A stretch of 64,000 bases of DNA from Methylobacterium sp. 17Sr1-1 (GTDB lineage Bacteria; Pseudomonadota; Alphaproteobacteria; Rhizobiales; Beijerinckiaceae), in the NCBI RefSeq assembly GCF_003173775.1, contig NZ_CP029552.1:4777001-4841000 (forward strand), in the 5' to 3' direction. Below, in pieces: positions 45,332 to 54,498 of this stretch (positions within the stretch are counted from its first letter, which is position 1; each line of letters starts with the position of its first letter). The position numbers were made by a program, and so were the translations under genes. Below the pieces are notes generated by a model. That model was not told where the DNA came from. It searched no databases and worked only from the letters and a program-made list of their open reading frames with translations.

Positions 45332-45421
45332 AACGGTGATTTATCTTTGAGCGCGTGCGATAGTGGAAACGTGTATTTCGGATCTGGCTCCGCTCTGCTC
45401 GACAGCCCTGAAACCCTCCGC

Positions 45422-45558
45422 GTCATCCCGGGGCCGCGCAGCGGAGCCCGGGATCCAGACACTCAGGTGGAGGAGAATGGAGCGAGGGACCGCCAGAGCA
45501 TCTGGACGAGCACCTGCGGTTCTGGATTCCGGGCTCCGCTGCGCGGCCCCGGAATGAC
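45422..45558. repeat. Palindromic repeat, family A copy with 38-base arms
   Basis: Two 38-base arms (45422-45459 and 45521-45558) are inverted copies with only two mismatches, and each arm is itself a family A unit. It follows the family D element in the same gap between the adaptor and permease genes. No gene is seen in 45062-45591. Confidence 0.85.
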
Positions 45559-45591
45559 GATGGAGGTCTTCAGGTCAGCCGAAGCCACCCC

Positions 45592-46845
45592 TCACCGCTG
45601 CGCCAGCTTCCCCGTCCCCGGCTCCTGCATCGGCCGTGCCCCCATCGTCACCGGGGACGGGCTGACGAGGCTGCCCGGGCGCACCCGCTGCAAGCCGTTG
45701 ACGACGATCCGTTCGCCGCCCGACAGGCCGGCGGTGACGATCCGCAGGCCCTCGACCGACCGGCCAAGGGTGACGGCCCGGAACTCGGCCCGGTTGTCGG
45801 CCCCGACCACCAGCACGAAGCGCTTGTCCTGGTCGGTGCCGACCGCCCGCTCGTCGACGAGGAGCAGCCGCTCGGGCGCCGCCTGGCCGAGGCGCATCCG
45901 GGCGAACTGTCCGGGGATCAGGTGCCCGTCGCCATTGGCGAAGGTGGCGCGCACCCGCACCGTGCCGCTTCGGGCATCGACCTTGTTGTCGATGAACTGG
46001 AGGTGCCCCTTCGCGCGCTCGCCGTCGGCGGTCGCCATCTCGACCGGGATGCGGTCGAGCCTGCCGCGCCGGCCGGACGGATCGGCGATGGCGCTAAGCG
46101 CCTTCAGCACCACCGTCTCGTCGGCGTCGAAGCTCGCGTAGATCGGGTCGACCGAGACCAGGGTGGTGAGCACCGCCGCACCCGCCCCCGTCGCCACGAG
46201 GTTGCCCGGGGTGATCTCCCGGCGCCCGACCCGGCCGCCCACCGCCGCCCGCACCTGCGTGTAGTCGAGGTTGAGCCGGGCGGAGGCCAGCGTCGCCTTC
46301 GCGGCGTCGAGATTGGCCTTCGCCTCCTTGAAGGCGTTCGCCCGCACGTCGAGGTCGCGCGCGGTGACGATGCGCTGGTCCGACAGGCGCTGCCCGCGCT
46401 CGTAGTCGCTCGCCGTCAGCGCCAGCCGCGCCTCGGCGACGGCGACCTGCGCCTCCAGGCGCTGCACCTCGGCCGCGTAGGGCGCGGGGTCGATCGTCAC
46501 CAGGAGGTCGCCGGCGCGGACGAGGTCGCCCTCGGAAAAGTGCGTCGCCGCGACCGCGCCGCCCACCCGGGCCCGCACGTCGACGCGCTCGACCGCCTCG
46601 AGGCGGCCCGAGAATTCATCGAACAGCACCACGTCGCGCGGTTCGACGGCGGCGACCGGCACCGGGACCGCCTGCTCGACCGGCGGGGTCGCAGCGATGG
46701 CCTGATTGCCCGAGAGGCGCGACAGGGGTGCGAAATGGTAGGATGCCCCTGCGAGAAGCGCGAGGGCGAGGCCGGCCGCGGCGAGGCGCGGGGTCTTTCT
46801 CGAAGGGACGATAGCAGGATCGGGATTCACGACCGGCTCCGACAT
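45592..46845 (-). CDS. RND efflux periplasmic adaptor (MexE-like membrane fusion protein)
   Basis: 417 residues. An N-terminal hydrophobic segment (about 22-40) is a membrane anchor or signal. It is followed by a lipoyl/barrel-sandwich half (FSGRLEAVERVDVRARVGG), an alpha-hairpin (about 128-195), the second lipoyl half (YTQVRAAVGGRVGRREITPGNL) and beta-barrel and membrane-proximal domains. It bridges the MexF-like pump to an outer-membrane channel. The ATG at 46845 lies one base from a TetR-type operator palindrome. Confidence 0.92.
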   Translation of the reverse strand: MSEPVVNPDPAIVPSRKTPRLAAAGLALALLAGASYHFAPLSRLSGNQAIAATPPVEQAVPVPVAAVEPRDVVLFDEFSGRLEAVERVDVRARVGGAVAATHFSEGDLVRAGDLLVTIDPAPYAAEVQRLEAQVAVAEARLALTASDYERGQRLSDQRIVTARDLDVRANAFKEAKANLDAAKATLASARLNLDYTQVRAAVGGRVGRREITPGNLVATGAGAAVLTTLVSVDPIYASFDADETVVLKALSAIADPSGRRGRLDRIPVEMATADGERAKGHLQFIDNKVDARSGTVRVRATFANGDGHLIPGQFARMRLGQAAPERLLLVDERAVGTDQDKRFVLVVGADNRAEFRAVTLGRSVEGLRIVTAGLSGGERIVVNGLQRVRPGSLVSPSPVTMGARPMQEPGTGKLAQR

Positions 46846-46846
46846 C

Positions 46847-46862
46847 TGTAAGGTGCGTTACA
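46847..46862. promoter_or_regulatory. TetR-type operator between adaptor and regulator genes
   Basis: TGTAA-GGTGCG-TTACA has perfect 5-bp arms and starts one base from the adaptor start codon in the 88-bp divergent region. It is a likely binding site for the TetR repressor. Confidence 0.55.
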
Positions 46863-46933
46863 CATGTCGGCATGGACGCCGGCCGTCAAGAGACTTATCT
46901 ACCACTCGATACAAAAGTTGGAGCCAGCGGACA

Positions 46934-47548
46934 ATGGTGATGGGGCGGCCCCGGGCCTTCTGCACGGAGAAGGCCCTCGACGAGGCGATGGAGGTGTTCT
47001 GGCGCCACGGCTACGACGGGGCGACGCTGGCGATGCTCACGAAGGCGATGGGCATCAAGCCGCCGAGCCTCTACGCCGCCTTCGGCAGCAAGGAGGGCCT
47101 CTTGAAGGCTGCCCTCGACCGCTACGCCGAGCGGCGGTCCGAGCACATGCGCTACGTGCTCGACGGCGCCACCGCCCGCGACGTCGCCGAGCGCTTCCTG
47201 TCGAGCATCGCTGAGAGCCATACCGACCCGGCGAACCCGCCCGGCTGTCTGCTGGTCCAGGGGGGACTGGCCTGCGGCGCGGGTTCCGAAAACATCCCGT
47301 TCGAGCTCGCCGCCCGCCGCGCCCAGGGCGAAACCGAACTGCGCGATCGCTTCGTGCGGGCGAGGGAGGAGGGGGATCTTCCCCAGGGCAGCGACCCGGC
47401 CGCGCTCGCCCGCTTCCTGTCGACGGTCGCCTCGGGGATGGGGGTGCTGGCTTCCTCGGGGGCGGACCGGGAGGCGCTGCGGGAGGTGGCGCGTGTGTCG
47501 CTCGGCGCGTTCCCGCCGAGCCCTGCGGCGGCGCGAGAACAGCGCTGA
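46934..47548 (+). CDS. TetR/AcrR family transcriptional regulator
   Basis: 204 residues. The N-terminal TetR helix-turn-helix (about 10-58; ATLAMLTKAMGIKPPSLYAAF) is typical, with MGRPRAFCTEKALDEAMEVFWRHGYDG opening the domain. The C-terminal helical domain carries NPPGCLLVQGGLACG, common in the AcrR/TetR_C groups next to efflux genes. The start is taken at 46934; an in-frame ATG at 46940 is equally possible. It is divergent from the MexEF-like pump genes and probably represses them. Confidence 0.92.
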   Translation: MVMGRPRAFCTEKALDEAMEVFWRHGYDGATLAMLTKAMGIKPPSLYAAFGSKEGLLKAALDRYAERRSEHMRYVLDGATARDVAERFLSSIAESHTDPANPPGCLLVQGGLACGAGSENIPFELAARRAQGETELRDRFVRAREEGDLPQGSDPAALARFLSTVASGMGVLASSGADREALREVARVSLGAFPPSPAAAREQR

Positions 47549-47660
47549 CGAGGGGATGCCCGGCGCGTCGGCGTTCCGGCGGGCGCTGCCCGGCGGTCGA
47601 GGTTGCAGCGATGGATTTGGTCGATCGGTAGCGATCCCTGGATGCGGCCTAACCGTAAAA

Positions 47661-47678
47661 CCATGACCCGGGTCATGG
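47661..47678. promoter_or_regulatory. 18-bp perfect palindrome upstream of the chemoreceptor gene
   Basis: CCATGACCCGGGTCATGG is perfectly symmetric and lies about 170 bp before the chemoreceptor gene in a relatively AT-rich intergenic stretch. It may be a binding site for a dimeric regulator; the regulator is unknown. Nothing else was recognised in 47549-47845. Confidence 0.45.
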
Positions 47679-47845
47679 CTCTTTGGGTAATGCCGGGCAA
47701 TCGAGGCGATGACCTTCGGTTAGATCTTTACCGGAAATTATCGTCGGTCCGGTTTCGTGGCGCTCCCAGGGGCGTTCGCCCCGCGTCTCATCGGCCCTCC
47801 CATGGCCCATGACGCCAAACAGTGCGCCGCGAGTTCGTTCACCCC

Positions 47846-49999
47846 ATGGTTTCCCTGTCCAAGCTGGCTGTCAGGCTGCCCTCGACCATCGTCGGGCTCG
47901 CGCTCGTGAGCGCGACGGTGATGGGTGGCTTGAGCTGGCATTCGGCGAAGAGCAGCCTGGTCGCGGCCGTCCAGGATCGGCTCCAGCTCGCGGCGACGGC
48001 GACCGGCCACGGCGTCGCCCTCGTCGCCGATCAGGCCAAGGCCGATTTCGTCGCCGCCGCCGGCCACCCTCAGGTCGCCTCGAACTTCACCGACCTGATC
48101 GAGACCCTCGACCCGGCCAAGCCCGATTACGCCGGGATCCTGGCAGCGTTCCGGGCCCCGCCGAGCCCGGAGGCGCGGCTCGCCTTCGACGGCACCACCA
48201 ACACGATGTATGGCCGCCGCCACGTCAAGGTGCAGGAGGTGGCCCGCAAGCTCCTGGGACGGCCCGGCTACGCCGACCTCATGTTCCTCGATCCCGACGG
48301 GCGCATCGTCTACACGGCGACCAAGGGCGACGACTTCGCCGCCACGGTCGCCGATCCGGCCCTGCGCGAGACCGGCCTCGCCCGGCTGTTCGCGCAGATG
48401 AAGGGAGCGGCGCCCGACGCGGTCTCCTTCGCGGATTTTTCCGCCTATCCGGTCGGCGGGGCCCCGGCGGCCTTCATCGGCAAGGCGATGAGCCGGCGCG
48501 CCAACGTCGCCATGGGCACCGCGCAGGCGGTGGAGCGGGCCGGCTACATCGTGATGCGGATCACTCCCGCCCTGTTCGACGCGACCCTGGCCCAGCGCGC
48601 CGGCCTCGGCGGGACCGGCCAGACCCTGGTGGTCGGCGACGACGGGCGCCTGCGCGCCACGCCGCCCCTGTCGACGGGCATTGCGGCCGGCGCTCCCGCG
48701 AGCGGTCTCGGCTTCACCCCGGACCAGGTCGCCGCGCAGGCGCCGTTCTCCTACGAGGCGCCCACCGGCCGCCGCATGGCGGTGAGCGCCGCCGTGCCGG
48801 TGCTCGGTGCCCGCTGGACCATGCTGGCCGAGCAGTCCGAGGCCGAGGCGCTGCGGGCGGTGGACGCCCTGTCGCGGATCCTGGTGCTGATCGGCCTCGC
48901 CGTGCTCGCCGGCACCGCGATCCTCGGGCTCCTGATGTCGCGGGCGATCGTGCGTCCCCTCGGCGCGCTCACCGCGGCCCTCACGGCGCTGGCCGCCCGC
49001 CGGACCCTCGACGAGGTGCCCGGCCACCGGCGCCGCGACGAGATCGGCGACATCGCCCGGGCCGTCGCGATGATCCGCGACTTGTCCCTGGAGGAGGCGG
49101 CGCAGCAGCTCCAGACCACCGAGGCGGCGCGTCTGCGCGAGGAGCAGGCCCGGCGCGGCCTGCTGCGCGACCTCGCCGACCGGTTCGAGGTCTCGGTCGG
49201 CGGCATCGTGGCGGCGGTCTCGGGCACGGCCGAGGGGCTGACCGGAGCCTCCGGCGCCGTGACTCGCGCGGTCGAGGGGACCGCGTCCCGCTCGGTCGGC
49301 GTCGCCGCCACCGCACGGCAGACCAGCGGCAATGTCGGCGCCGTCGCGGCGGCGGCCGAGGAGCTCGGCGCGACCGTCGCGGAGATCGGCCGCCAGGTCG
49401 TGCAGGCCGCCACGATGTCGGCCGAGGCGGTGGCGCAGGCCCGCGACGCCGGCGGCACGATGGCGGACCTCTCCGCCGCCGCCGCCCGCATCGGCGACGT
49501 CGTCGGCCTCGTCTCGCAGATCGCCGGCCAGACCAACCTGCTGGCGCTGAACGCCACCATCGAGGCGGCGCGCGCCGGCGAGGCCGGCCGCGGCTTCGCG
49601 GTGGTCGCCGCGGAGGTCAAGGAACTGGCGAGCCAGACGGCCCGCGCGACCGACGAGATCGGCCGCCACGTCGCGGCGATCCAGTCCACCAGCCAGGGGG
49701 CCGGGGCGGCGATCGCCGGCGTCACCGCGCAGATCGAGGCGATGAGCCAGGTCGCGACCGGCATCGCCTCGGCGATCGAGGAACAGGGCGCGATGACCCA
49801 GGAGATCGTGCGCCAGATGGCCGAGGCGACGGACGGCACCGCCGCCATGACGCACGACATCGGTGAGGTCGCCGACGCGGCGGGCAGCGCCGGCCGGGCG
49901 GCCGGAGAGGTGGCGCAGGCCTCCGACGCCCTGTCGGACCAGTGCGCCCGCCTGCGCCGGGAGGTCGACGGCTTCCTGACCAGCGTCCGCGCCGCCTGA
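47846..49999 (+). CDS. Methyl-accepting chemotaxis protein
   Basis: 717 residues. One helix (about 12-32), a periplasmic sensor of about 320 residues, a second helix (about 345-370), a HAMP segment ([20 protein letters not shown] onward) and a cytoplasmic signalling domain with the conserved hairpin region ([20 protein letters not shown] followed by [18 protein letters not shown]). The sensor resembles dCACHE or helical-bundle types and was not classified further. No CheR-binding pentapeptide ends the protein. The ATG at 47846 is preferred; a GTG at 47822 is also open. No other chemotaxis gene is adjacent. Confidence 0.92.
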   Translation: MVSLSKLAVRLPSTIVGLALVSATVMGGLSWHSAKSSLVAAVQDRLQLAATATGHGVALVADQAKADFVAAAGHPQVASNFTDLIETLDPAKPDYAGILAAFRAPPSPEARLAFDGTTNTMYGRRHVKVQEVARKLLGRPGYADLMFLDPDGRIVYTATKGDDFAATVADPALRETGLARLFAQMKGAAPDAVSFADFSAYPVGGAPAAFIGKAMSRRANVAMGTAQAVERAGYIVMRITPALFDATLAQRAGLGGTGQTLVVGDDGRLRATPPLSTGIAAGAPASGLGFTPDQVAAQAPFSYEAPTGRRMAVSAAVPVLGARWTMLAEQSEAEALRAVDALSRILVLIGLAVLAGTAILGLLMSRAIVRPLGALTAALTALAARRTLDEVPGHRRRDEIGDIARAVAMIRDLSLEEAAQQLQTTEAARLREEQARRGLLRDLADRFEVSVGGIVAAVSGTAEGLTGASGAVTRAVEGTASRSVGVAATARQTSGNVGAVAAAAEELGATVAEIGRQVVQAATMSAEAVAQARDAGGTMADLSAAAARIGDVVGLVSQIAGQTNLLALNATIEAARAGEAGRGFAVVAAEVKELASQTARATDEIGRHVAAIQSTSQGAGAAIAGVTAQIEAMSQVATGIASAIEEQGAMTQEIVRQMAEATDGTAAMTHDIGEVADAAGSAGRAAGEVAQASDALSDQCARLRREVDGFLTSVRAA

Positions 50000-50040
50000 C
50001 CGCCCGGGCCGGCGGTCGCGACCGCCGGCCTTGAACACGT

Positions 50041-51123
50041 CTACCGGCCGAGATGCCGGTTGAAGAACCAGGCGATTTCCTCGAACACCTTCCGGGTCTC
50101 GGGCGCGGTGTCGTCGCGGATGTAGTGGGCATGCGACTGCCCTTCGCCGACCTGCAGGTAGGCCTCGACCCCGGAGTCGCGCAGCTTGCGGTGCACCCGG
50201 ACGGTGTTCGACAGCAGCAGGTCGCGGGTGCCGGTGGTCAGGATCGTCGGCGGAAAGCCGTGCAGGTCGCCGTAGACCGGCGACAGCATCGGGTCCTTCA
50301 GGTCGTGGCCGTTGGCATAGACCTTGGCGCCGGCGTCGCAGAAGCCGTCGGGCGAGACCAGCACGTTGTCGAGCATCGCGTTGGTGACGAAGCTGTCGCC
50401 GACCTTGGTGGTGTCCGACATCGGCGTGCCGGGGGCGATCGCAGCCGGGAGCGGCAGCCCCTCCTGCTTGGCGCGCAGCACCATGGCGAGGGTCAGCGCC
50501 CCGCCCGCCGAGGTGCCGAAGATCGCCATGTTCTTCGGATCGGCCATCTTGGTGGCTGCCTTCCACACGGTCATCGCGTCGTCGTGCGCGGCCGGGTAGG
50601 TCGCCTCCGGGGGCATCCGGTAATCGACCGAGATGACCTTGAAGCGGCCGAACCCGGCCATGAAGATCGCCTCCGGCAGGCCGGCCTCGCCGGGATTGAG
50701 CACGTAGCAGCCGCCATGGACGTGGACGAGGAGCCGGTTGCGGTTCTCCGGCGGGATCTCCTCGGGCGTGACGATGAAGGCGCGCACCCCGTCGATCGTG
50801 GTGCGCTCGACCTTCACCTTCAGGCGCTCGAGCATGCCGGGCACGAGCTTTCCGAGCGCGGCGGCGCCGGCTTCGGCGACGGGCTTCCACGCCTCGCCGG
50901 TCTTCGGCTGGATGTCCCAGTTGGTGCGCAGGGGCGCGCCGATGATCTTCGCCATCTGCGGGCTGACGTCGTCCGGCACCGGGACGCTCTTGGCCGGCAC
51001 CTGCAGCGGGGGCGGCGGCGCGCTTTGCGCGGCCGCTTGGGTGACGGCGGCGAGAGCCGCCAGGGTCAGGGCACCCGTCAAGGCGCCGCTCCAGCCGCCG
51101 AGGCGGCGCGGACGATGGGTCAT
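50041..51123 (-). CDS. Secreted alpha/beta hydrolase, HSL/fold-3 type
   Basis: 360 residues with a signal peptide (about 1-33; TLAALAAVTQAAAQ). The oxyanion-hole motif reads HVHGGCYVLN, the nucleophile elbow is IFGTSAGGALTLA, the acid probably lies in TTGTRDLLLSN and the catalytic His in GEGQSHAHYIRDD. This is the hormone-sensitive-lipase/carboxylesterase group, acting on short-chain esters in the periplasm. The Cys after HGG replaces the more common third Gly. It is convergent with the chemoreceptor gene. Confidence 0.88.
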   Translation of the reverse strand: MTHRPRRLGGWSGALTGALTLAALAAVTQAAAQSAPPPPLQVPAKSVPVPDDVSPQMAKIIGAPLRTNWDIQPKTGEAWKPVAEAGAAALGKLVPGMLERLKVKVERTTIDGVRAFIVTPEEIPPENRNRLLVHVHGGCYVLNPGEAGLPEAIFMAGFGRFKVISVDYRMPPEATYPAAHDDAMTVWKAATKMADPKNMAIFGTSAGGALTLAMVLRAKQEGLPLPAAIAPGTPMSDTTKVGDSFVTNAMLDNVLVSPDGFCDAGAKVYANGHDLKDPMLSPVYGDLHGFPPTILTTGTRDLLLSNTVRVHRKLRDSGVEAYLQVGEGQSHAHYIRDDTAPETRKVFEEIAWFFNRHLGR

Positions 51124-51241
51124 GGGCAAAACTCCTCCCGGCCGGTCTCCGCGCCGTCTCGTGCGGCGCTTCCCCCGGCGCGAAGGAGTGTAGGGCGGCG
51201 GAGTATGCCCGCAAGCCGGCGTCGCGCGAGCGTCGGGGCTC

Positions 51242-52567
51242 TCACCCCGGCAGCCGCAGCCGCGCCCGCAATCCCCCCATCGCCGACCGGTCGAGCGCCA
51301 GCCCGCCGCCGTAGAGCTCGGCAAGCTCCGTCGTGATGGCGAGGCCGAAGCCGTGGCCGGGCACCCGCTCGTCGAGACGCCGGCCGCGCTGCGCCACCGC
51401 CGCCAGGGCCTCGGGCCCGAGGCCCGGGCCGTCATCCTCGATCGCCACCACCACGTCGCTGCCCGAGCCTTCCGCCGACACCCTCACCTCCCGCCGGCAC
51501 CAGGTGCAGGCATTGTCGACGAGGTTGCCCAGCATCTCGTCGAGGTCCTGCGGGTCGCAGGCCGCGGCGAGGCCCGGTGGGACGGCGCAGGTCACCCGCA
51601 CCCCTTTTTCGGCGTGGAGCCGTTCGAGCGCGCCGGCGAGGTCGGCGACCGGCCCGGCGAGTTCGGTGCGGATCCTGGCCGCCCCGGTCAGCGCGGCGCT
51701 GCGGGCCCGGCGCAGGTGATGGCGCACGCCGCGGTCGAGATGAGCGACAAGCTGCGACAGGCGCCCGTCCGGATCGCGGCCGGGCTCCGACAGGGCGAGC
51801 GACAGGGTGGCGAGCGGCGTCTTCAACCCGTGGGCGAGATTCGCCACGTGGGTTCGGGCCTGGGCGAGCTGCGCGGCGTTCTGGTCGAGGAGCGCGTTGA
51901 TCTCGGCGGCGAGCGGCCGGACCTCCGCCGGCTGCGGATCGGGCACCCGCTCGCGCCGCCCGGCCCGCACGGCCTCCAGTTCCTGGCGCAGCCGGTCGAG
52001 GGGGCGAAGCCCCAGGCGCACCTGCGCCACCGCGCCGGCGGCGAGGCACAGGCCCAGCACCCCGAGGCTCGCGGTGAGCGCCAGCCCCGCCTCGCGCAGC
52101 GGGCCGTAGAGGGCCGCCCGCGGCGCGCTCGCCGTCACCACCGTGCCGTCCGGCAGGGCGAGGACGCGCAGGATCAGGGCCTCGCCGCGCGGCCCGGCGC
52201 CTTCCGCCGGGCGGGGCCGGTCGTCGTCGGCCGCCGGCGCCGACGTCACGGCGAGGGCGCGGGTGCCGAGCGAGCCGGAGCCGAGCCGGGCGGAGCCGCG
52301 TGTCACCTGCCAGGTCCAGCCCGAGCCCGGCCGGTCGAAGGGCGGCGCGTCGAGGTCGCGGGAGAGCCGCAAGGTCGGCCCCGGCTCCAGGCCCGAGACC
52401 AGGGAGACGATCTGCGCGTCGAGCCGCTGATCGATCTGCCCGCGCACGAAGCGGGCGAGGATCAGCCCGATCGCCAGGCCCGCCACCACGAGCGCGGTCG
52501 CGATCAGCGCCAGCGCCCCGAGGAGCAGGCGCCGGCGCAGCGAGCCGATCTGGCCGAGAGCCGTCAC
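51242..52567 (-). CDS. Sensor histidine kinase (PhoQ/QseC-like)
   Basis: 441 residues. Two helices (about 14-40 and 161-185) enclose a periplasmic domain of about 120 residues. A HAMP-like linker precedes the phospho-acceptor His246 in THVANLAHGLKTPLATLSL, a PhoQ-like H-box. The ATPase domain has an N-box (NLVDNACTW) and G1 EDDGPGLG and G2 GHGFGLAI motifs. The GTG start (52567) overlaps the TGA of the response regulator (GTGA), so the pair is translationally coupled. The signal is unknown; cations, pH or peptides are typical for this group. Confidence 0.92.
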   Translation of the reverse strand: MTALGQIGSLRRRLLLGALALIATALVVAGLAIGLILARFVRGQIDQRLDAQIVSLVSGLEPGPTLRLSRDLDAPPFDRPGSGWTWQVTRGSARLGSGSLGTRALAVTSAPAADDDRPRPAEGAGPRGEALILRVLALPDGTVVTASAPRAALYGPLREAGLALTASLGVLGLCLAAGAVAQVRLGLRPLDRLRQELEAVRAGRRERVPDPQPAEVRPLAAEINALLDQNAAQLAQARTHVANLAHGLKTPLATLSLALSEPGRDPDGRLSQLVAHLDRGVRHHLRRARSAALTGAARIRTELAGPVADLAGALERLHAEKGVRVTCAVPPGLAAACDPQDLDEMLGNLVDNACTWCRREVRVSAEGSGSDVVVAIEDDGPGLGPEALAAVAQRGRRLDERVPGHGFGLAITTELAELYGGGLALDRSAMGGLRARLRLPG

Positions 52568-53232
52568 GACGCCTCGCCGGCGGTGAGGCGATAGCCGTGG
52601 CCGCGCACGGTCTCGATCCGGGCCGGGGCGATCTTGCGGCGCAAGCGGGTGATGATGACCTCGACCGAGTTCGAATCGACCTCGGCGTCGCCCTCGTAGA
52701 CCCGCTCCAGCAGCTCGCCCCGCGGCACCACCCCGTCCCGGCGCAGGATCAGGCAGGAGAGCACCCGCCATTCGAGCGCGGTGAGCTTGAGCGGCAGCCC
52801 GTCGCGGGTGAAGGCGCCGAGGCCGGGATCGAAGCTGACCGGCCCGCACGTGACGGTCGTCGCCCCGTGGGCGGCGGCGCGGCGCACGAGGGCGCGCAGG
52901 CGGATCACCAGCTCCTCGACCCGGAACGGCTTCACCAGGTAGTCGTCGGCCCCGGCCTTGAAGCCCGCCACCTTGTCGCTCCAGGCGTCCCGGGCGGTGA
53001 GGATCAGCACCGGCAGGGTGCGGCCGGCCGCGCGCCAGCCCTGGAGCACGGCGATCCCGTCGCGCTTCGGCAGGCCGAGATCGAGCACCGCGGCGTCGTA
53101 GGTCTCGGTGTCGCCGAGATGCGCGCCGTCCTCGCCGTCGCGGGCGTGATCGACGGCGCAGTTCTCGGCGCGCAGGACCCGCAGGATCTCGGCCGCGAGG
53201 GCCGCGTCGTCCTCGACGAGCAGGAGCTTCAT
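52564..53232 (-). CDS. OmpR/PhoP family response regulator
   Basis: 222 residues: a receiver (Asp51 acceptor in AVLDLGLPKRDG; Lys101 in YLVKPFRVEEL) plus a C-terminal winged helix (about 130-218; LKLTALEWRVLSCLILR, VDSNSVEVIITRLRRKI, ETVRGHGYRL). It probably regulates the divergent OB-fold protein gene and itself. A strong dyad lies in the intervening region. Confidence 0.94.
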   Translation of the reverse strand: MKLLLVEDDAALAAEILRVLRAENCAVDHARDGEDGAHLGDTETYDAAVLDLGLPKRDGIAVLQGWRAAGRTLPVLILTARDAWSDKVAGFKAGADDYLVKPFRVEELVIRLRALVRRAAAHGATTVTCGPVSFDPGLGAFTRDGLPLKLTALEWRVLSCLILRRDGVVPRGELLERVYEGDAEVDSNSVEVIITRLRRKIAPARIETVRGHGYRLTAGEAS

Positions 53233-53283
53233 GGGGGAGAGACCAGGTGTCCAAATCGGATTCCGCCGTAGTCCCGGCGGTTT

Positions 53284-53317
53284 AACCGAACCTGAACGGT
53301 CGGGTTCAGGCCCGGTT
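53284..53317. promoter_or_regulatory. 34-bp dyad between the two-component system and the divergent OB-fold gene
   Basis: CCTGAAC (53291-53297) and GTTCAGG (53304-53310) form a perfect inner dyad around six bases. A second pair, AACCG (53284-53288) and CGGTT (53313-53317), flanks it symmetrically with two unpaired bases on each side. This is the best candidate binding site for the adjacent OmpR-type regulator. Confidence 0.6.
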
Positions 53318-53381
53318 CCCGGGGCCTGACGTAGAAGCAGCGCCGACCCGGACAGGGCCTCAACCACCAGGGACCACACCC

Positions 53382-54068
53382 ATGACCGACCAGACCACCA
53401 TCGAGGGCAAGGCCGTCGCGATCGAGACCCCGGCCACCGAGACGAGGACCGAGGCGCCCGCGTCTGCCCCGCGCTCGCGGCCCCGCCGCGGCCTCCTCGT
53501 CGGCGCCGTGGCGGTGCCGCTGGCGCTCGGCGCCGTCGGGCTCTCGCTGGCCCAGCCGGCGCAGACGCCGCTCACTCCCGTCGCGCCGGTCGCCGTGAGC
53601 GCGCTCGCCCCCTCCGGCGCCACCGCCGCCAAGGGCGAGGTCGCAGAGATTTTTGGGAACAAGTTCATCCTCCAGGACGGCACCGGCCGGGCTCTGGTCG
53701 AGACCGGCCGGGCCGGGGAGGGGGCCAATCTGGTCGCCAAGGGCGAGAGCGTCACGGTGCAAGGCCGGTTCGAGAACGGCTTCCTGCACGCCGCCGCGTT
53801 GACCCGGGCCGACGGCCGCGTCGAGGCGCTGCGCCCGATGGGCCCGCCCCCCGGCGGCCTCGACTGGGCCAAGGACAAGGTGGGCTTGGGTCCGAGCGTC
53901 GACGTCCCGGCCCTCACCAAGGCGGTCACCGATGCCGGCTACACGGACGTGCGCGTCGCCGGCCGCGGGCCGCGCCACCTCGACGTGGCGGCCAAGGGCC
54001 AGGACGGCAAGGAGCGGATGCTCCATGTCGGCTTCGACGGGCAGATCCGCGAGAAGCGGGTGTTCTGA
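53382..54068 (+). CDS. Exported/anchored protein with OB-fold-like and PepSY-like domains
   Basis: 228 residues. A cytoplasmic N-terminus of about 37 residues precedes a hydrophobic helix (GLLVGAVAVPLALGAVGLSLA) that anchors or exports the protein. Residues about 85-145 look like a BOF/YgiW-type OB fold (GEVAEIFGNKFILQDGTG; GESVTVQGRFENGFLHA). Residues about 170-228 look PepSY-like (VTDAGYTDVRVAGRGPRHLD; DGQIREKRVF). OB-fold proteins of this kind and PepSY proteins both occur as targets of PhoPQ-like systems, which suits the divergent regulator. The domain calls come from reading, not from a search. Confidence 0.7.
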   Translation: MTDQTTIEGKAVAIETPATETRTEAPASAPRSRPRRGLLVGAVAVPLALGAVGLSLAQPAQTPLTPVAPVAVSALAPSGATAAKGEVAEIFGNKFILQDGTGRALVETGRAGEGANLVAKGESVTVQGRFENGFLHAAALTRADGRVEALRPMGPPPGGLDWAKDKVGLGPSVDVPALTKAVTDAGYTDVRVAGRGPRHLDVAAKGQDGKERMLHVGFDGQIREKRVF

Positions 54069-54150
54069 GCGTCGTGACGGTGCACGCCGGGCGGCGTCCG
54101 GCGCTCCTGCACGAGCAAACTGCTCTGAAATAAAAGTCGCGGGCATTCCC

Positions 54151-54427
54151 CTCTCCCCGCGGGCGGCAGGGCTGTCCGGGGAAAGGAATGGCGCGACTTT
54201 ACCCCTCCCCCCTCTGCGGGGGAGGGTGGCGAGCGTAAGCGAGCCGGGAGAGGGGACGCCGCTTCCGGATATGGCTGAGCCGTCGTGAAGGGCGCCACCT
54301 GGAACAGCGTCGCGCTGCCCCTCTCCCGACCCCCGCTGACGCGGGGGCCACCCTCCCCCGCAGAGGGGGGAGGAAGAAATCCGAGCCCCTTCTGTTCCCC
54401 GGACAGCCCTGCCGCCCGCGGGGAGAG
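54151..54427. repeat. Nested palindromic element: 33-bp outer and 27-bp inner perfect arms (family C copy 2)
   Basis: Outer arms 54151-54183 and 54395-54427 are perfect inverted copies (33 bp). Inside, 54204-54230 and 54347-54373 are another perfect pair (27 bp). The interior block 54243-54269 is identical to 943-969. The element fills most of the 430-bp gap between the convergent OB-fold and idnO genes; no gene is seen there. Confidence 0.9.
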
Positions 54428-54498
54428 GAGAAACCCCACCCTTTCGGTTCCCGCACTGCCCTGGATACCGCGGGAGTCGTAAAGGGCTGAGACCGGCC

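Noticed and set aside
47738..51214. A minus-strand frame of over 1100 codons spanning the chemoreceptor and hydrolase genes
   Set aside because: It crosses two well-supported genes in other frames and has low-complexity composition.
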